Position numbers and translations under genes: made by a program
The notes under the pieces: generated by a model
Databases searched by the model: none
Told to the model about the DNA's origin: nothing
Seen by the model: the letters and a program-made list of their open reading frames with translations, nothing else
Shown here: piece by piece, positions 18,335 through 27,230 of the stretch
Position numbering within the stretch: the stretch's first letter is position 1
Layout: each line of letters opens with the position of its first letter
NCBI RefSeq assembly: GCF_020171925.1
Contig: NZ_JAIVAR010000003.1
Coordinates: 62,001 to 126,000 of the forward strand
Reading direction: 5' to 3'
DNA: 64,000 nt
Source: Rossellomorea aquimaris
Lineage (GTDB): Bacteria > Bacillota > Bacilli > Bacillales > Bacillaceae_B

Positions 18335-19533
18335 TTGTCACCCTCCTCTCTCACATAAGCGATCTGTCCTTTACAGATTGTCATATATACCTCCAATTTA
18401 TCATCGAGGATCACAAGATCGGCATCTTTATTGCGATCGATGCTTCCTTTCCGATCAAAAACACCAAGCTGTCTGGCAGGGTTTTCAGATGTGATCTTGA
18501 CCGCTTCTTGAAACGAACAGCCACTGTATTCTTGTATATTCCTGAAGGCTGCGTCCATCTTCAGGACACTTCCGGCAAGAGTGTCCTCATCCAGTAGCGC
18601 CTTACCATCCTTGACAGTCACCGTCTGACCACCAAGGTCGTACTGGCCGTTTTTCAAGCATTTGGCCCTCATGGAATCCGTAATGAGAATCATCCGCTCA
18701 TCCGTTATCTGTTGAAATGCGATCTTCACTACTTCCGGCCTGACATGAATGCCATCGGAGATTAATTCCACCATCAGTTCATCACGGTTGAAAGCAGCAC
18801 CCACGACTCCCGGTTCACGATGGTGAAAACCCGACATTTGGTTGAATACATGTGTCACATGCGTAAGCCCGTGATGAATCGCGTTACACATTTCGTCATA
18901 TGTGGCATTGGAATGGCCTGCTGACGCAACGATTCCGTCCCGCTGAAGATGCCCGATCAATTCATGACCTTTGTCCATTTCAGGAGCCAGCGTTACGAGT
19001 TTGATATGATTCCTGGAAGTCTTTTGCCATTGCCCGAAGAGTTCCACACTTGGTCTTGCAATATGGTTAATCGGCTGGGCCCCTGCCTTTCCGCTGTTGA
19101 TGAAGGGACCTTCCAGGTGAATCCCGAGTATTTCTGCCTTTCCTGCCTTTTGGTTCTCCTCGATATACGTTCCCGTACTAGCAAGCGCCGCTTCAATTTT
19201 CTCGGTGGACTCCGTAATCGTCGTCGCCAGGAAGCTTGTCGTCCCTTCTCTCGGCAGTGTCGAAACAATCGTATCGAGTGCCTCTTTCGTCGCATCCATC
19301 GTATCGGCCCCGTTCACCCCATGGATATGAACGTCAATCATGCCGGGAATCACGATGGCATTTTGGGGCAGAGTGATGTCCCGGAAATCTTCATCATGTT
19401 GGAGGTCATTCATATCACCGACTTCAGAAATGACCCCATCCACAATTTTAATAAACCCTTTTTCTATGACTCCATGACCTGCATGGATTCTTTGATTTCG
19501 TATGATCAAAGCATTAGGGATGCTCATCCTCAT
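18331..19533 (-). CDS. nagA: N-acetylglucosamine-6-phosphate deacetylase
   Basis: This 400-residue amidohydrolase removes acetate from GlcNAc-6-P. The N-terminal metal-binding motif is DVHIHG (about 62-67). HLEGPF carries the metal-ligand glutamate, HLFNQM-like THVFNQMSGFHHREPG contains substrate-binding residues, and ITDSM has the catalytic Asp. Two ATGs (19533 and 19527) fit the upstream GGAAGGGG. It precedes nagB in the operon and is divergent from nagR, with NagR-like operators in the intervening ~310 bp. Confidence 0.95.
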   Translation of the reverse strand: MRMSIPNALIIRNQRIHAGHGVIEKGFIKIVDGVISEVGDMNDLQHDEDFRDITLPQNAIVIPGMIDVHIHGVNGADTMDATKEALDTIVSTLPREGTTSFLATTITESTEKIEAALASTGTYIEENQKAGKAEILGIHLEGPFINSGKAGAQPINHIARPSVELFGQWQKTSRNHIKLVTLAPEMDKGHELIGHLQRDGIVASAGHSNATYDEMCNAIHHGLTHVTHVFNQMSGFHHREPGVVGAAFNRDELMVELISDGIHVRPEVVKIAFQQITDERMILITDSMRAKCLKNGQYDLGGQTVTVKDGKALLDEDTLAGSVLKMDAAFRNIQEYSGCSFQEAVKITSENPARQLGVFDRKGSIDRNKDADLVILDDKLEVYMTICKGQIAYVREEGDK

Positions 19534-19586
19534 ATTCCCCTTCCGTAATAACTTTATCTAATGTGACTTTATCATTTGAACACAAC

Positions 19587-19602
19587 AGTTGTCTATACCA
19601 AT
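19587..19602 (-). promoter_or_regulatory. NagR operator (dre) upstream of nagA
   Basis: On the gene strand the site reads ATTGGTATAGACAACT, a very close match to operators bound by B. subtilis NagR. It is 54 bp from the nagA start. It probably represses nagAB when GlcN-6-P or GlcNAc-6-P is absent. Confidence 0.85.
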
Positions 19603-19792
19603 TACACGATTGAAAATGAAAAATTCCGTGAAAGTGAACGAAATACCTTTATCCAGGGGTAACTGGATTAGTCGATGATTTTCAATTCCGGGACATACGC
19701 CCAGTGACTTGGGGCTTCTTCGATCTTCAAATTACAAGGAATCACTGATCATTACTCCAATGTCGATACCTAGTCCTTATAGCCCAACCCGA

Positions 19793-19808
19793 ACTGGTAT
19801 AGACATAA
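19793..19808 (+). promoter_or_regulatory. NagR operator (dre) upstream of nagR
   Basis: ACTGGTATAGACATAA keeps the TGGTATAGACA core. It lies upstream of the repressor gene, which suggests autoregulation. Confidence 0.65.
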
Positions 19809-19895
19809 AACGGAAACGGATGGTAAGATAGTTATAACGATTTCATGGATGCAAGCAAAACGATAAAACAATACTTTAGGACGGTGACAGCAGAA

Positions 19896-20624
19896 TTGGT
19901 CAACAAAAAGTCTCCTTTACCCTTGTATTACCAAATAGAAGAACATATAAAAGCACTGATCGAATCCGGGGAATTGAAGCCAGGCGATGTGCTTCCTTCC
20001 GAAAGGGAGCTGGCAGAGTCGTTCACCATCAGCCGGATGACGGTAAGACAGGCCATCACAAACCTTGTCAACAAAAATCTCCTTTACAGAAAAAAGGGGA
20101 GCGGTACATATGTCTCTCACAAAAAATTCGAACAATCCCTCCATGGACTCACCTCTTTCAGTGAGGACATGAGGAGCCGCGGACTCGATCCCGGGAACAA
20201 ACTGATCCATTTTGAACTATCCAGCCCTACAGAGGAATTGATCGATCATTTCACCTTGGAGGAGGATGACCTAGTATATAAAATCAAACGGATCCGGCTC
20301 GCAAATGGGGAGCCCATGGCGATTGAAACAAGCTATATACCTGTAAAGCTGCTTCCAGGTCTCAGCCAGAAGGTATTATCGAGCTCATTGTACCGGTATG
20401 CCGAAGAGGAAAATGGGATAAAGCTCGGGCACGCCACACAATCTCTTGAAGCATCGGCCGCGACAGAAGAAGATGCTAAACATTTGCAGCTCGATGCCGG
20501 TGATCCTGTCCTGTTCATCCAACGCGAGACGTTCCTTGAAGACGGGGCACCGTTTGAGCTTGTGAAGTCGACGTATCGAGGGGATAAATACAAATACAAG
20601 ATGAATATCGAACGATTAAGATAA
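19896..20624 (+). CDS. nagR: GntR/HutC family repressor NagR
   Basis: This 242-residue regulator of amino-sugar use has an N-terminal winged helix (LYYQIEEHIKALIESGELKP, then LPSERELAESFTISRMTVRQ) and a C-terminal UTRA effector domain (about 85-242; SFSEDMRSRGLDPGNK, YRGDKYKYKMNIERLR). It resembles B. subtilis YvoA/NagR (243 residues) along its length. I prefer the TTG at 19896, which follows GGTGA and matches the family's N-terminus. An in-frame ATG at 19845 would add 17 residues. It is divergent from nagAB and followed by a strong terminator before murP. Confidence 0.9.
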   Translation: MVNKKSPLPLYYQIEEHIKALIESGELKPGDVLPSERELAESFTISRMTVRQAITNLVNKNLLYRKKGSGTYVSHKKFEQSLHGLTSFSEDMRSRGLDPGNKLIHFELSSPTEELIDHFTLEEDDLVYKIKRIRLANGEPMAIETSYIPVKLLPGLSQKVLSSSLYRYAEEENGIKLGHATQSLEASAATEEDAKHLQLDAGDPVLFIQRETFLEDGAPFELVKSTYRGDKYKYKMNIERLR

Positions 20625-20667
20625 AAACTCACCCTGGGGAAACCATTCCCCCAGGGTGAGTTTTTTT
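20625..20667 (+). terminator. nagR terminator
   Basis: AAACTCACCCTGGGG faces CCCCAGGGTGAGTTT with a run of T residues. It separates nagR from the mur genes. Confidence 0.9.
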
Positions 20668-20703
20668 AAAAATGCTTGTAATACTTGTTCTTTTCTTTAA
20701 TAA

Positions 20704-20719
20704 AATGGTATAGACATCT
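20704..20719 (+). promoter_or_regulatory. NagR operator (dre) upstream of murP
   Basis: AATGGTATAGACATCT contains the dre core, and GTATAGA-CA-TCTATAC forms a perfect 7-bp inverted repeat. It is 77 bp before the murP start. No murR is present in the window, so NagR may control this operon. Confidence 0.7.
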
Positions 20720-20795
20720 ATACTAACAGCTGATATGATACATTGTAAGCGAATTCATATTTTTACTACATTTTTATTAAAAAGGGGAGAATTTT

Positions 20796-22169
20796 ATGCG
20801 GAAGGAAGAAAGATTGGCCAAAGAAATAACCGAGCTTCTCGGCGGTCCAAGCAATATCGGTGCACTCGAATCGTGCATGACCCGCCTGCGTGTGAAACCG
20901 CTCGATGAGAGCAAGGTCGATTTAGCCGGCATCAAAAAGATAGACGGGGTATTAGGTGTCGTCGAAGCTGAGACCATCCAGATCATCCTCGGACCTGGCA
21001 TTGTCACGAAAGTGGCCACCGAAGTATCTGAATTAACCGGAAAGTCGGTTTCGTCCGTCGATGAGGAAGAGGACTTCTCTTTTGAAGGTCTCGCCGAACG
21101 AACGAAAGCAGATTTAAAGAAAAAGAACGCCACGCCTTTCAAATTATTTTTGAGAAAGATTGCTAGTATCTTCATTCCGTTGATTCCTGCCATCGTTGCT
21201 TCAGGCTTGATTGCAGGAATCACGAACGTCATTGTCCGTTCTGGTGTGAACCCTGAATCGACCTTGATCGAAATACTCAACCTGATCGGTTGGGGGCTGT
21301 TTGGTTACTTGGGTGTGTTCGTCGGTATCAATACCGCGAAGGAATTTGGAGGTTCCCCTGCTCTTGGAGGGGCCGCGGGTATCTTGATCATCAATCCCGG
21401 ACTTGCCAATATCACGTTATTCGGTGAAGACCTTGTCCCCGGACGAGGCGGTTTGATCGGCGTCATGCTAGCTGCCGTATTCATTGCATTCCTTGAGAAG
21501 AGAATCCGTAAAGTCGTCCCTTCTGCCTTGGATATCATCATCACTCCGACTCTATCATTATTGATAACAGGATTCGCGACACTCGTTGTCCTTCAGCCTG
21601 TCGGAGGATTCATTTCAGATTTAATCACCGAAGGTTTGCTTGGATTGATCGATATGGGCGGTTTCTTCGCAGGATTGATTCTTGCAGGAACGTTCCTTCC
21701 GCTTGTTGTCACTGGGCTTCACCAAGGCTTGACTCCGGTGCATATGGAACTGATCAACACAATCGGAAATGATCCGTTGCTCCCGATCCTCGCCATGGGG
21801 GGTGCCGGTCAAGTAGGGGCCGCATTCGCCATCTATTTTAAAACAAAGAATCAGAGATTGAGAAAAGTGATCAAAGGGGGACTTCCTGTCGGGATCTTAG
21901 GAATCGGTGAACCGCTGATCTTTGGTGTCACACTTCCACTTGGACGTCCGTTCATCACGGCATGTCTCGGTGCAGCCGTTGGGGGTGCTTTCCAAGCAGT
22001 CTTTAAAACAGCCACCATCGCGATCGGTGTATCCGGAATCCCGCTTGCCTTCCTTATGGAAGACGGTCAGATCCTCTTGTATCTTGCCGGCGTCCTGATT
22101 GCTTACGTGTTCGGTTTCCTCTTTACATGGATGTTCGGTTTCAAAGACGAAATGGCAAAGGATATTTAA
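20796..22169 (+). CDS. murP: PTS N-acetylmuramic acid transporter EIIBC
   Basis: This 457-residue permease imports and 6-phosphorylates MurNAc, or its GlcNAc disaccharide. The EIIB domain comes first with the phosphocysteine Cys27 in ESCMTRLRV, followed by an EIIC domain of about ten membrane segments (FIPLIPAIVASGLIAGITNV, VTGLHQGLTPVHMELI, GIGEPLIFGVTLPLGRPF). There is no EIIA, as is usual for MurP. The sucrose/trehalose EIIBC group is similar, but the neighbours mupG and murQ settle the assignment. GGGGAGAATTTT precedes the ATG. An intrinsic terminator lies between it and mupG. Confidence 0.92.
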   Translation: MRKEERLAKEITELLGGPSNIGALESCMTRLRVKPLDESKVDLAGIKKIDGVLGVVEAETIQIILGPGIVTKVATEVSELTGKSVSSVDEEEDFSFEGLAERTKADLKKKNATPFKLFLRKIASIFIPLIPAIVASGLIAGITNVIVRSGVNPESTLIEILNLIGWGLFGYLGVFVGINTAKEFGGSPALGGAAGILIINPGLANITLFGEDLVPGRGGLIGVMLAAVFIAFLEKRIRKVVPSALDIIITPTLSLLITGFATLVVLQPVGGFISDLITEGLLGLIDMGGFFAGLILAGTFLPLVVTGLHQGLTPVHMELINTIGNDPLLPILAMGGAGQVGAAFAIYFKTKNQRLRKVIKGGLPVGILGIGEPLIFGVTLPLGRPFITACLGAAVGGAFQAVFKTATIAIGVSGIPLAFLMEDGQILLYLAGVLIAYVFGFLFTWMFGFKDEMAKDI

Positions 22170-22185
22170 GTAGTTTCATATAATA

Positions 22186-22223
22186 GTAAAGAAGGAGGAT
22201 TCCCCTCCTTCTTTACGTTTTTT
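22186..22223 (+). terminator. Terminator inside the mur operon
   Basis: GTAAAGAAGGAGG (22186-22198) and CCTCCTTCTTTAC (22204-22216) are perfect 13-bp arms with a five-base loop, followed by GTTTTTT. It stands between murP and mupG, 18 bp before the mupG start, so expression of the enzymes may be lower than that of the transporter or depend on read-through. Confidence 0.9.
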
Positions 22224-22240
22224 CATATAGGGAGTGAATC

Positions 22241-23317
22241 ATGAACATGCTTGGAATTTCAATCTATCTAAAAGAAGAAAACAGGGAAAAGAATGCTGAA
22301 TGGGTCAGGAAAGCATCCACATACGGATTCAGGTCCATCTTCACGTCCCTTCATATCCCAGAAGACGACCCAGGCACCTACAAAGAACTTCTTCAGGAGC
22401 TGGGAAGCTTGGCCCGTACATATAGCATGGAGTTGATGGCGGACGTTTCGCCAACGTCACTCGGACATTTGGGTCTTGATTGGGATTCACTTCCAGAACT
22501 TCTCGACTGGGGACTAGCGGGGATCAGGGTGGATTATGGATTCTCTTCAGATCAAATCGTGGCCCTTTCATATTCGATGAAGACTGCAATCAACGCGAGC
22601 ACGGTCTCTGAAACAGAGCTTGACAGCTTGATTGAAAAAGGGTTGAATGTGAACAACGTCGAAGCGTGGCATAATTTCTATCCGCGTCCTGAAACAGGGC
22701 TCGGCCTTGATTTTCTAATTGAACGTAATAAGATGCTGAAATCAAAAGGTCTCACCACCATGGCATTTGTGCCGGGCGATGATGCGTTACGTCCTCCAAT
22801 CTTTGAAGGATTGCCTACACTTGAACAGCATCGTCACGCCTCCCCTTCCCTTGCAGCAGCCCAATTAAAGTACGCAGGATTCACAGACAAAATCGTTATC
22901 GGGGACATTTCTGCAAAGGGGGACACAATGAAGGAGCTAAGCATGATCACGGAAGGGGTCATTCCCCTAACGGTTGAATTAGTGACTGACCATGATTACT
23001 CCAAGCTCCTTGACACAGTCCATACTAATCGGATGGACCCGGCTCGGGACGTGATCCGATCAGTGGAATCCCGTTCTTACGCCGAGGCTGGCACGCCCAT
23101 CCCCCCCTGTAACCAAGTCCAGCGGAGTGTTGGTGTCGTGACGGTCGATAACGAGCTTTATGGTCGATATTCAGGCGAGTTGCAGATTGTGAAAAATGAT
23201 TTACCAAAAGATGATAAGGTGAATGTCATCGCTGAAGTCGCCACCGAAGACCTTCCTCTCATCCAGGAAATCAAAGCGGGAGGAAAATTCAAATTACTAG
23301 TGAGGGAAAAAAGATGA
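22241..23317 (+). CDS. mupG: 6-phospho-N-acetylmuramidase (DUF871 family)
   Basis: This 358-residue cytoplasmic glycosidase belongs to the DUF871 family, whose S. aureus member MupG hydrolyses MurNAc6P-GlcNAc. The TIM-barrel part begins [20 protein letters not shown] and includes [15 protein letters not shown] and [14 protein letters not shown] smaller C-terminal beta domain follows (about 240-358, with DISAKGDTM before it). GGAGTGAATC precedes the start. Its end overlaps murQ by 4 bp. The order murP-mupG-murQ indicates an S. aureus-like route in which the disaccharide is taken up intact. Confidence 0.88.
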   Translation: MNMLGISIYLKEENREKNAEWVRKASTYGFRSIFTSLHIPEDDPGTYKELLQELGSLARTYSMELMADVSPTSLGHLGLDWDSLPELLDWGLAGIRVDYGFSSDQIVALSYSMKTAINASTVSETELDSLIEKGLNVNNVEAWHNFYPRPETGLGLDFLIERNKMLKSKGLTTMAFVPGDDALRPPIFEGLPTLEQHRHASPSLAAAQLKYAGFTDKIVIGDISAKGDTMKELSMITEGVIPLTVELVTDHDYSKLLDTVHTNRMDPARDVIRSVESRSYAEAGTPIPPCNQVQRSVGVVTVDNELYGRYSGELQIVKNDLPKDDKVNVIAEVATEDLPLIQEIKAGGKFKLLVREKR

Positions 23318-24222
23318 ATCTGACGAAATTGAACACAGAACAGCAGAATCCGAAAACACTCAACATCGACTTGATGGAAACAGAGGACATCATAACGGTC
23401 ATCAATCAGGAAGACCTTCTCGTACCGAACGCGATTGCGAAGGAAATCCCTGCTATCAGCGCTGTCGTTGACCGGATTGTACAAGCTTTCAATGAAGGTG
23501 GCCGCCTGATTTACACAGGTGCGGGTACTTCCGGTCGCCTCGGCATATTGGATGCATCAGAGTGTCCCCCTACCTATGGAACGGACCCTGAAATGGTCGT
23601 GGGCATCATCGCCGGAGGCAAGGAAGCAACCACTGAAGCAATTGAAGGGGCTGAAGATGACAACGCACAAGGTAAACAAGACCTTGTCGATCTTAAGCTG
23701 ACTGAAAAAGATGTCGTAGTCGGGATTGCGGCCAGCGGTAGGACCCCTTATACAATCGGTGCCTTGGAATATGCGAACGAAATCGGTGCTGCTTCGGTAT
23801 CCGTCGTCTGCAGTAAGGACTCCGAAATGGAGAAGATTTCAGCATATACAATCGCTCCGATTGTCGGTCCGGAAGTCGTGACCGGTTCCACCCGGATGAA
23901 GGCAGGCACTGCACAGAAACTGGTACTGAATATGCTCACAACTGCAAGCATGATCAAGATCGGTAAGGTATACGGCAATCTTATGGTTGATGTCCAGATG
24001 ACAAATGAAAAACTGCGCAAACGAGCTGTAAACATTGTGAAAACTGCAACCGGGGTTTCAGAAGAAGAAGCAAGCTCAGCATTGGCCGAACAGCAGTACA
24101 ACACCAAAGCGGCCATCCTTCAGATCATGACAGGCCTGAAAGGCAATGACGCTTTGAATTTGCTCGAAACACATGCAGGGCATTTACGTGATGCAGTGGC
24201 AGCTTTCCACACTTCAAACTAA
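23314..24222 (+). CDS. murQ: N-acetylmuramic acid 6-phosphate etherase
   Basis: This 302-residue SIS-domain enzyme cleaves the lactyl ether of MurNAc-6-P to give GlcNAc-6-P and D-lactate. Signatures are [20 protein letters not shown] (about 68-87), [15 protein letters not shown] and [18 protein letters not shown] (about 188-205), followed by the UBA-like tail typical of the family. The length is standard. It is translationally coupled to mupG. The GlcNAc-6-P product enters the NagA/NagB route encoded 4 kb away. Confidence 0.95.
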   Translation: MNLTKLNTEQQNPKTLNIDLMETEDIITVINQEDLLVPNAIAKEIPAISAVVDRIVQAFNEGGRLIYTGAGTSGRLGILDASECPPTYGTDPEMVVGIIAGGKEATTEAIEGAEDDNAQGKQDLVDLKLTEKDVVVGIAASGRTPYTIGALEYANEIGAASVSVVCSKDSEMEKISAYTIAPIVGPEVVTGSTRMKAGTAQKLVLNMLTTASMIKIGKVYGNLMVDVQMTNEKLRKRAVNIVKTATGVSEEEASSALAEQQYNTKAAILQIMTGLKGNDALNLLETHAGHLRDAVAAFHTSN

Positions 24223-24234
24223 TCCAATCCAGGG

Positions 24235-24264
24235 GGACGGACCTTTCTAAAGGTCTGTCTTTCT
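24235..24264 (+). terminator. murQ terminator
   Basis: GACGGACCTTT pairs with AAAGGTCTGTC around a two-base loop and is followed by TTTCTT. It partly separates murQ from glcD. Confidence 0.75.
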
Positions 24265-24295
24265 TCAATCATTTTTAAAAAAGGCGGTTATTCAA

Positions 24296-25708
24296 ATGAT
24301 CTCTACCTCTTTAAAGAAACAATTCATTGAACTGGTCGGCGAAGATAATTACCGGGACAGCCCTGCCGAAAGGCTAGTCTATTCCTATGACGCGACCCCG
24401 AACTTCCAATCGATGCCCGATGCCGTCATCGTCCCCCGTTCCACAGGGGAAGTAGCGGATATTGTAAAAAGGTGCAATGAACACGGCATTCCCATCGTCC
24501 CAAGGGGATCCGGCACCAATTTATGTGCTGGCACGTGTCCGACGGAAGGCGGCATCGTGCTGCTTTTCACCAATATGAATAAGATTTTGGAAGTTGACGA
24601 AGAGAACTTGACGGTAACCGTCCAACCCGGAGTCGTGACGCTCGACCTGATTCATGAAGTGGAGTCTAGAGGTCTGTTTTACCCGCCTGACCCGAGCTCT
24701 ATGAAAATATCAACAATCGGCGGTAATATCAATGAGAATTCCGGTGGTTTAAGGGGCTTGAAGTATGGGGTCACACGCGATTACGTCCTGGCTTTGGAAG
24801 CCGTCCTGCCTAATGGCGATGTGGTCCGGACCGGCGGAAAACTTGCAAAGGACGTTGCTGGATATGACCTTACGCGCTTATTCGTGGGATCTGAAGGGAC
24901 ACTATGCGTCATTACGGAAGCGACATTGAAGCTCGTGCCCATGCCGGAAACGAAACAGACGATGCTCGCCCTTTATCAGGATATCGAAGAAGCCGCGGGA
25001 AGCGTATCAAGCATCATATCAAACCGGATCATCCCGGCCACCCTGGAATTCCTCGATCAGCCGACATTGGAGGTCGTCGAGGATTTCGCCAAGATCGGGC
25101 TGCCCACTGATGTAAAGGCTGTGCTATTGATCGAACAGGACGGTCCAAGTGAAGTGGTGGCACGCGATATGCAACGGATGGAAGAGATCTGTCTTGAAAA
25201 TGGGGCCGTATCCGTCCAGTTGGCAGCAACCGACGTGGAAGCCGAAGCTCTTCGTACAGCCCGCCGATCCGCCCTTTCAGCACTGGCACGCCTGAAACCG
25301 ACGACCATTCTGGAAGACGCGACGGTCCCTCGTTCTGAAATCGCCAAAATGGTCAAAGCCATCAATGAAATCGGAGAACGACATGACTTGAAGATCTGTA
25401 CGTTCGGCCATGCGGGAGACGGTAATCTTCACCCTACCGTCGCAACCGACGCAAGGGACCAAGATGAAATGGAACGTGTGGAGGCTGCTTTTGAGGAGAT
25501 CTTTGCTCACGCAATCGAACTTGGCGGCACGATTACCGGTGAACACGGGGTCGGGATGATGAAGGCACCCTACCTGGAATGGAAGCTCGGTCCTGAAGGA
25601 ATTGGCGCTATGAAACTGATCAAGCAGTCGTTCGACCCGAATAATATTATGAACCCGAATAAAGTGTTTGCAAAAGAATCAAGAAAACGAGTGGTGATAT
25701 CACGATGA
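24296..25708 (+). CDS. glcD: FAD-linked 2-hydroxyacid oxidase, GlcD type
   Basis: This 470-residue flavoprotein oxidises D-2-hydroxyacids such as glycolate or D-lactate. The N-terminal PCMH-type FAD-binding part has IVPRGSGTNLCAGTCPTEGG (about 65-84) and ISTIGGNINENSGGLRGLKY (about 139-158). The C-terminal cap ends with TITGEHGVGMMKAPYLEWKLG, whose histidines are conserved. It overlaps glcF by 4 bp. glcE is absent, as in Bacillus glcD-glcF pairs. The position directly after murQ makes D-lactate a credible substrate, but sequence alone cannot tell it from glycolate. Confidence 0.88.
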   Translation: MISTSLKKQFIELVGEDNYRDSPAERLVYSYDATPNFQSMPDAVIVPRSTGEVADIVKRCNEHGIPIVPRGSGTNLCAGTCPTEGGIVLLFTNMNKILEVDEENLTVTVQPGVVTLDLIHEVESRGLFYPPDPSSMKISTIGGNINENSGGLRGLKYGVTRDYVLALEAVLPNGDVVRTGGKLAKDVAGYDLTRLFVGSEGTLCVITEATLKLVPMPETKQTMLALYQDIEEAAGSVSSIISNRIIPATLEFLDQPTLEVVEDFAKIGLPTDVKAVLLIEQDGPSEVVARDMQRMEEICLENGAVSVQLAATDVEAEALRTARRSALSALARLKPTTILEDATVPRSEIAKMVKAINEIGERHDLKICTFGHAGDGNLHPTVATDARDQDEMERVEAAFEEIFAHAIELGGTITGEHGVGMMKAPYLEWKLGPEGIGAMKLIKQSFDPNNIMNPNKVFAKESRKRVVISR

Positions 25709-27030
25709 CGACAACCAAGGAAAGACAACAGATCCAAGAAGGGTTCAAGGAGCGTATGGACCAAGACGAGCTCCTGAATTGTATGAGATGCGGGTTCTGC
25801 CTTCCCTCCTGCCCCACCTATATCGAGTCGGGCTTCAAGGAATCACACTCCCCGCGTGGCAGGATCGCCCTTATGAAGGCGGTGGTCGACGGGGTGATCG
25901 AGCCGGATGAAGATGTGGAAAGGACGCTTGACCTTTGCCTGGGATGCCGGGCATGTGAACCCGTCTGCCCTTCTGGCGTGAATTATGGTCATCTATTGGA
26001 AGAAGCCCGGGACATCATCAATCAGAATAAAAGGCATTCCTTGCCTGTACGCGCTCTGAGGAAGACAGTGTTCCAAGGATTATTCCCCCATCCGGGTCGG
26101 ATGAGGATGGTGACCCACCTTCTCGGAATCTATCAGCGTTCTGGTATCCAGAAGGCCGCCCATGCCACAGGGGTCATGAAACTGTTCCCTGAGAGTATGG
26201 CCGTCATGGAAAGAGTACTCCCCCAGGTTCCAAAACTGAAAGAAATGAAAAACCGTCCATCATCCCTCCCTTCTATTGGTGAAAGGAAGAAAAAAGTCGC
26301 TTTCTTCTCCGGTTGCCTGATGGATACTATGTTCCTGGAAACGAATAATGCCACAACGAAACTCCTGCAGCTGGCAGGCTGCGATATCGTCATCCCAAGA
26401 AGTCAAACCTGTTGCGGCGCGCTTCACGGTCACAGCGGGGAGAAGGCCGGCGCCAAAGACCTGGCAAAAAGGAATATAAAAGCATTTGAAGACGCCGGCG
26501 CCGATTATATCATCACCAACGCCGGCGGATGCGGCGCCTTCCTTGTAGACTACGACCACCTATTGAAGGACGATCCTGAGTGGAAGGAACGTGCAACAAG
26601 TTTCAAAGAGAAAATCAAAGATATCTCTTCGGTCCTAGTAGAATTGGAATTTCATAAAAAAGTACCGATGCGTGTGGAATCACAGAGAATTACGTATCAG
26701 GATTCCTGTCACCTGCGCAACGTCCAGCGTACCTTTATCGAACCACGCCTTCTTCTTCAATCCGTTGAGGGAGCCGAATATCAGGAAATGAAACAAGCCG
26801 ATCACTGCTGCGGTTCCGCAGGCATTTACAATATTGTGGAGTCCGAAATGTCCATGAAGATCCTTGATCACAAGATGGAAAACGCCACTGCCACCCATGC
26901 GGTGACGATTGTCACCGCAAACCCGGGATGCCTGCTGCAAATGAAGCTTGGGATCGAGCGCGAAGGACTTTCTAGAGAGATGCGTGCGGTTCATATTGTG
27001 GACTTTTTACTGGAAGCTGTTGAGAAATGA
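25705..27030 (+). CDS. glcF: Iron-sulfur oxidase subunit, GlcF type
   Basis: This 441-residue partner protein carries electrons away from GlcD. Two [4Fe-4S] motifs, CMRCGFCLPSC and CLGCRACEPVC, lie in the first ~100 residues. Two cysteine-rich CCG domains follow (CLMDTMF with QTCCGALHGHSG, and DSCHLRNVQ with ADHCCGSAGIYN). GlcF proteins usually act at the membrane with quinone as acceptor. The start overlaps the glcD stop (ATGA), and a terminator follows at once. Confidence 0.9.
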   Translation: MTTTKERQQIQEGFKERMDQDELLNCMRCGFCLPSCPTYIESGFKESHSPRGRIALMKAVVDGVIEPDEDVERTLDLCLGCRACEPVCPSGVNYGHLLEEARDIINQNKRHSLPVRALRKTVFQGLFPHPGRMRMVTHLLGIYQRSGIQKAAHATGVMKLFPESMAVMERVLPQVPKLKEMKNRPSSLPSIGERKKKVAFFSGCLMDTMFLETNNATTKLLQLAGCDIVIPRSQTCCGALHGHSGEKAGAKDLAKRNIKAFEDAGADYIITNAGGCGAFLVDYDHLLKDDPEWKERATSFKEKIKDISSVLVELEFHKKVPMRVESQRITYQDSCHLRNVQRTFIEPRLLLQSVEGAEYQEMKQADHCCGSAGIYNIVESEMSMKILDHKMENATATHAVTIVTANPGCLLQMKLGIEREGLSREMRAVHIVDFLLEAVEK

Positions 27031-27033
27031 CGA

Positions 27034-27063
27034 GGACTGCCCTTATGGGTGGTTCTTTTTTTT
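27034..27063 (+). terminator. glcF terminator
   Basis: GGACTGCCC and GGGTGGTTC pair, with some G-T pairs, around TTAT and are followed by eight T residues. It starts 3 bp after the glcF stop. Confidence 0.75.
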
Positions 27064-27130
27064 GAGAGTGGATGATCGACTATTTGGGATGTAGTGTTAG
27101 GGATGCGGTAGGGGTGGCCGATGCGCCTCG

Positions 27131-27217
27131 GTGCCTGGTACAAAACCGGCTTTCGGTGCCTGACACAATCGAGGGTATTTGTGCCTGGCACAAAACCGAC
27201 AATCAGTGCCTGGCACC
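27131..27217 (+). repeat. 25-bp-period array, core GTGCCTGGCAC
   Basis: The core starts at 27131 (GTGCCTGGTAC), 27156 (GTGCCTGACAC), 27181 and 27206 (both GTGCCTGGCAC), an exact 25-bp period. The 14 bases after the core differ, though units 1 and 3 share AAAACCG. The core is nearly palindromic. The array lies between convergent genes, 3' of glcF. Confidence 0.8.
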
Positions 27218-27230
27218 CAACATACCTGTA

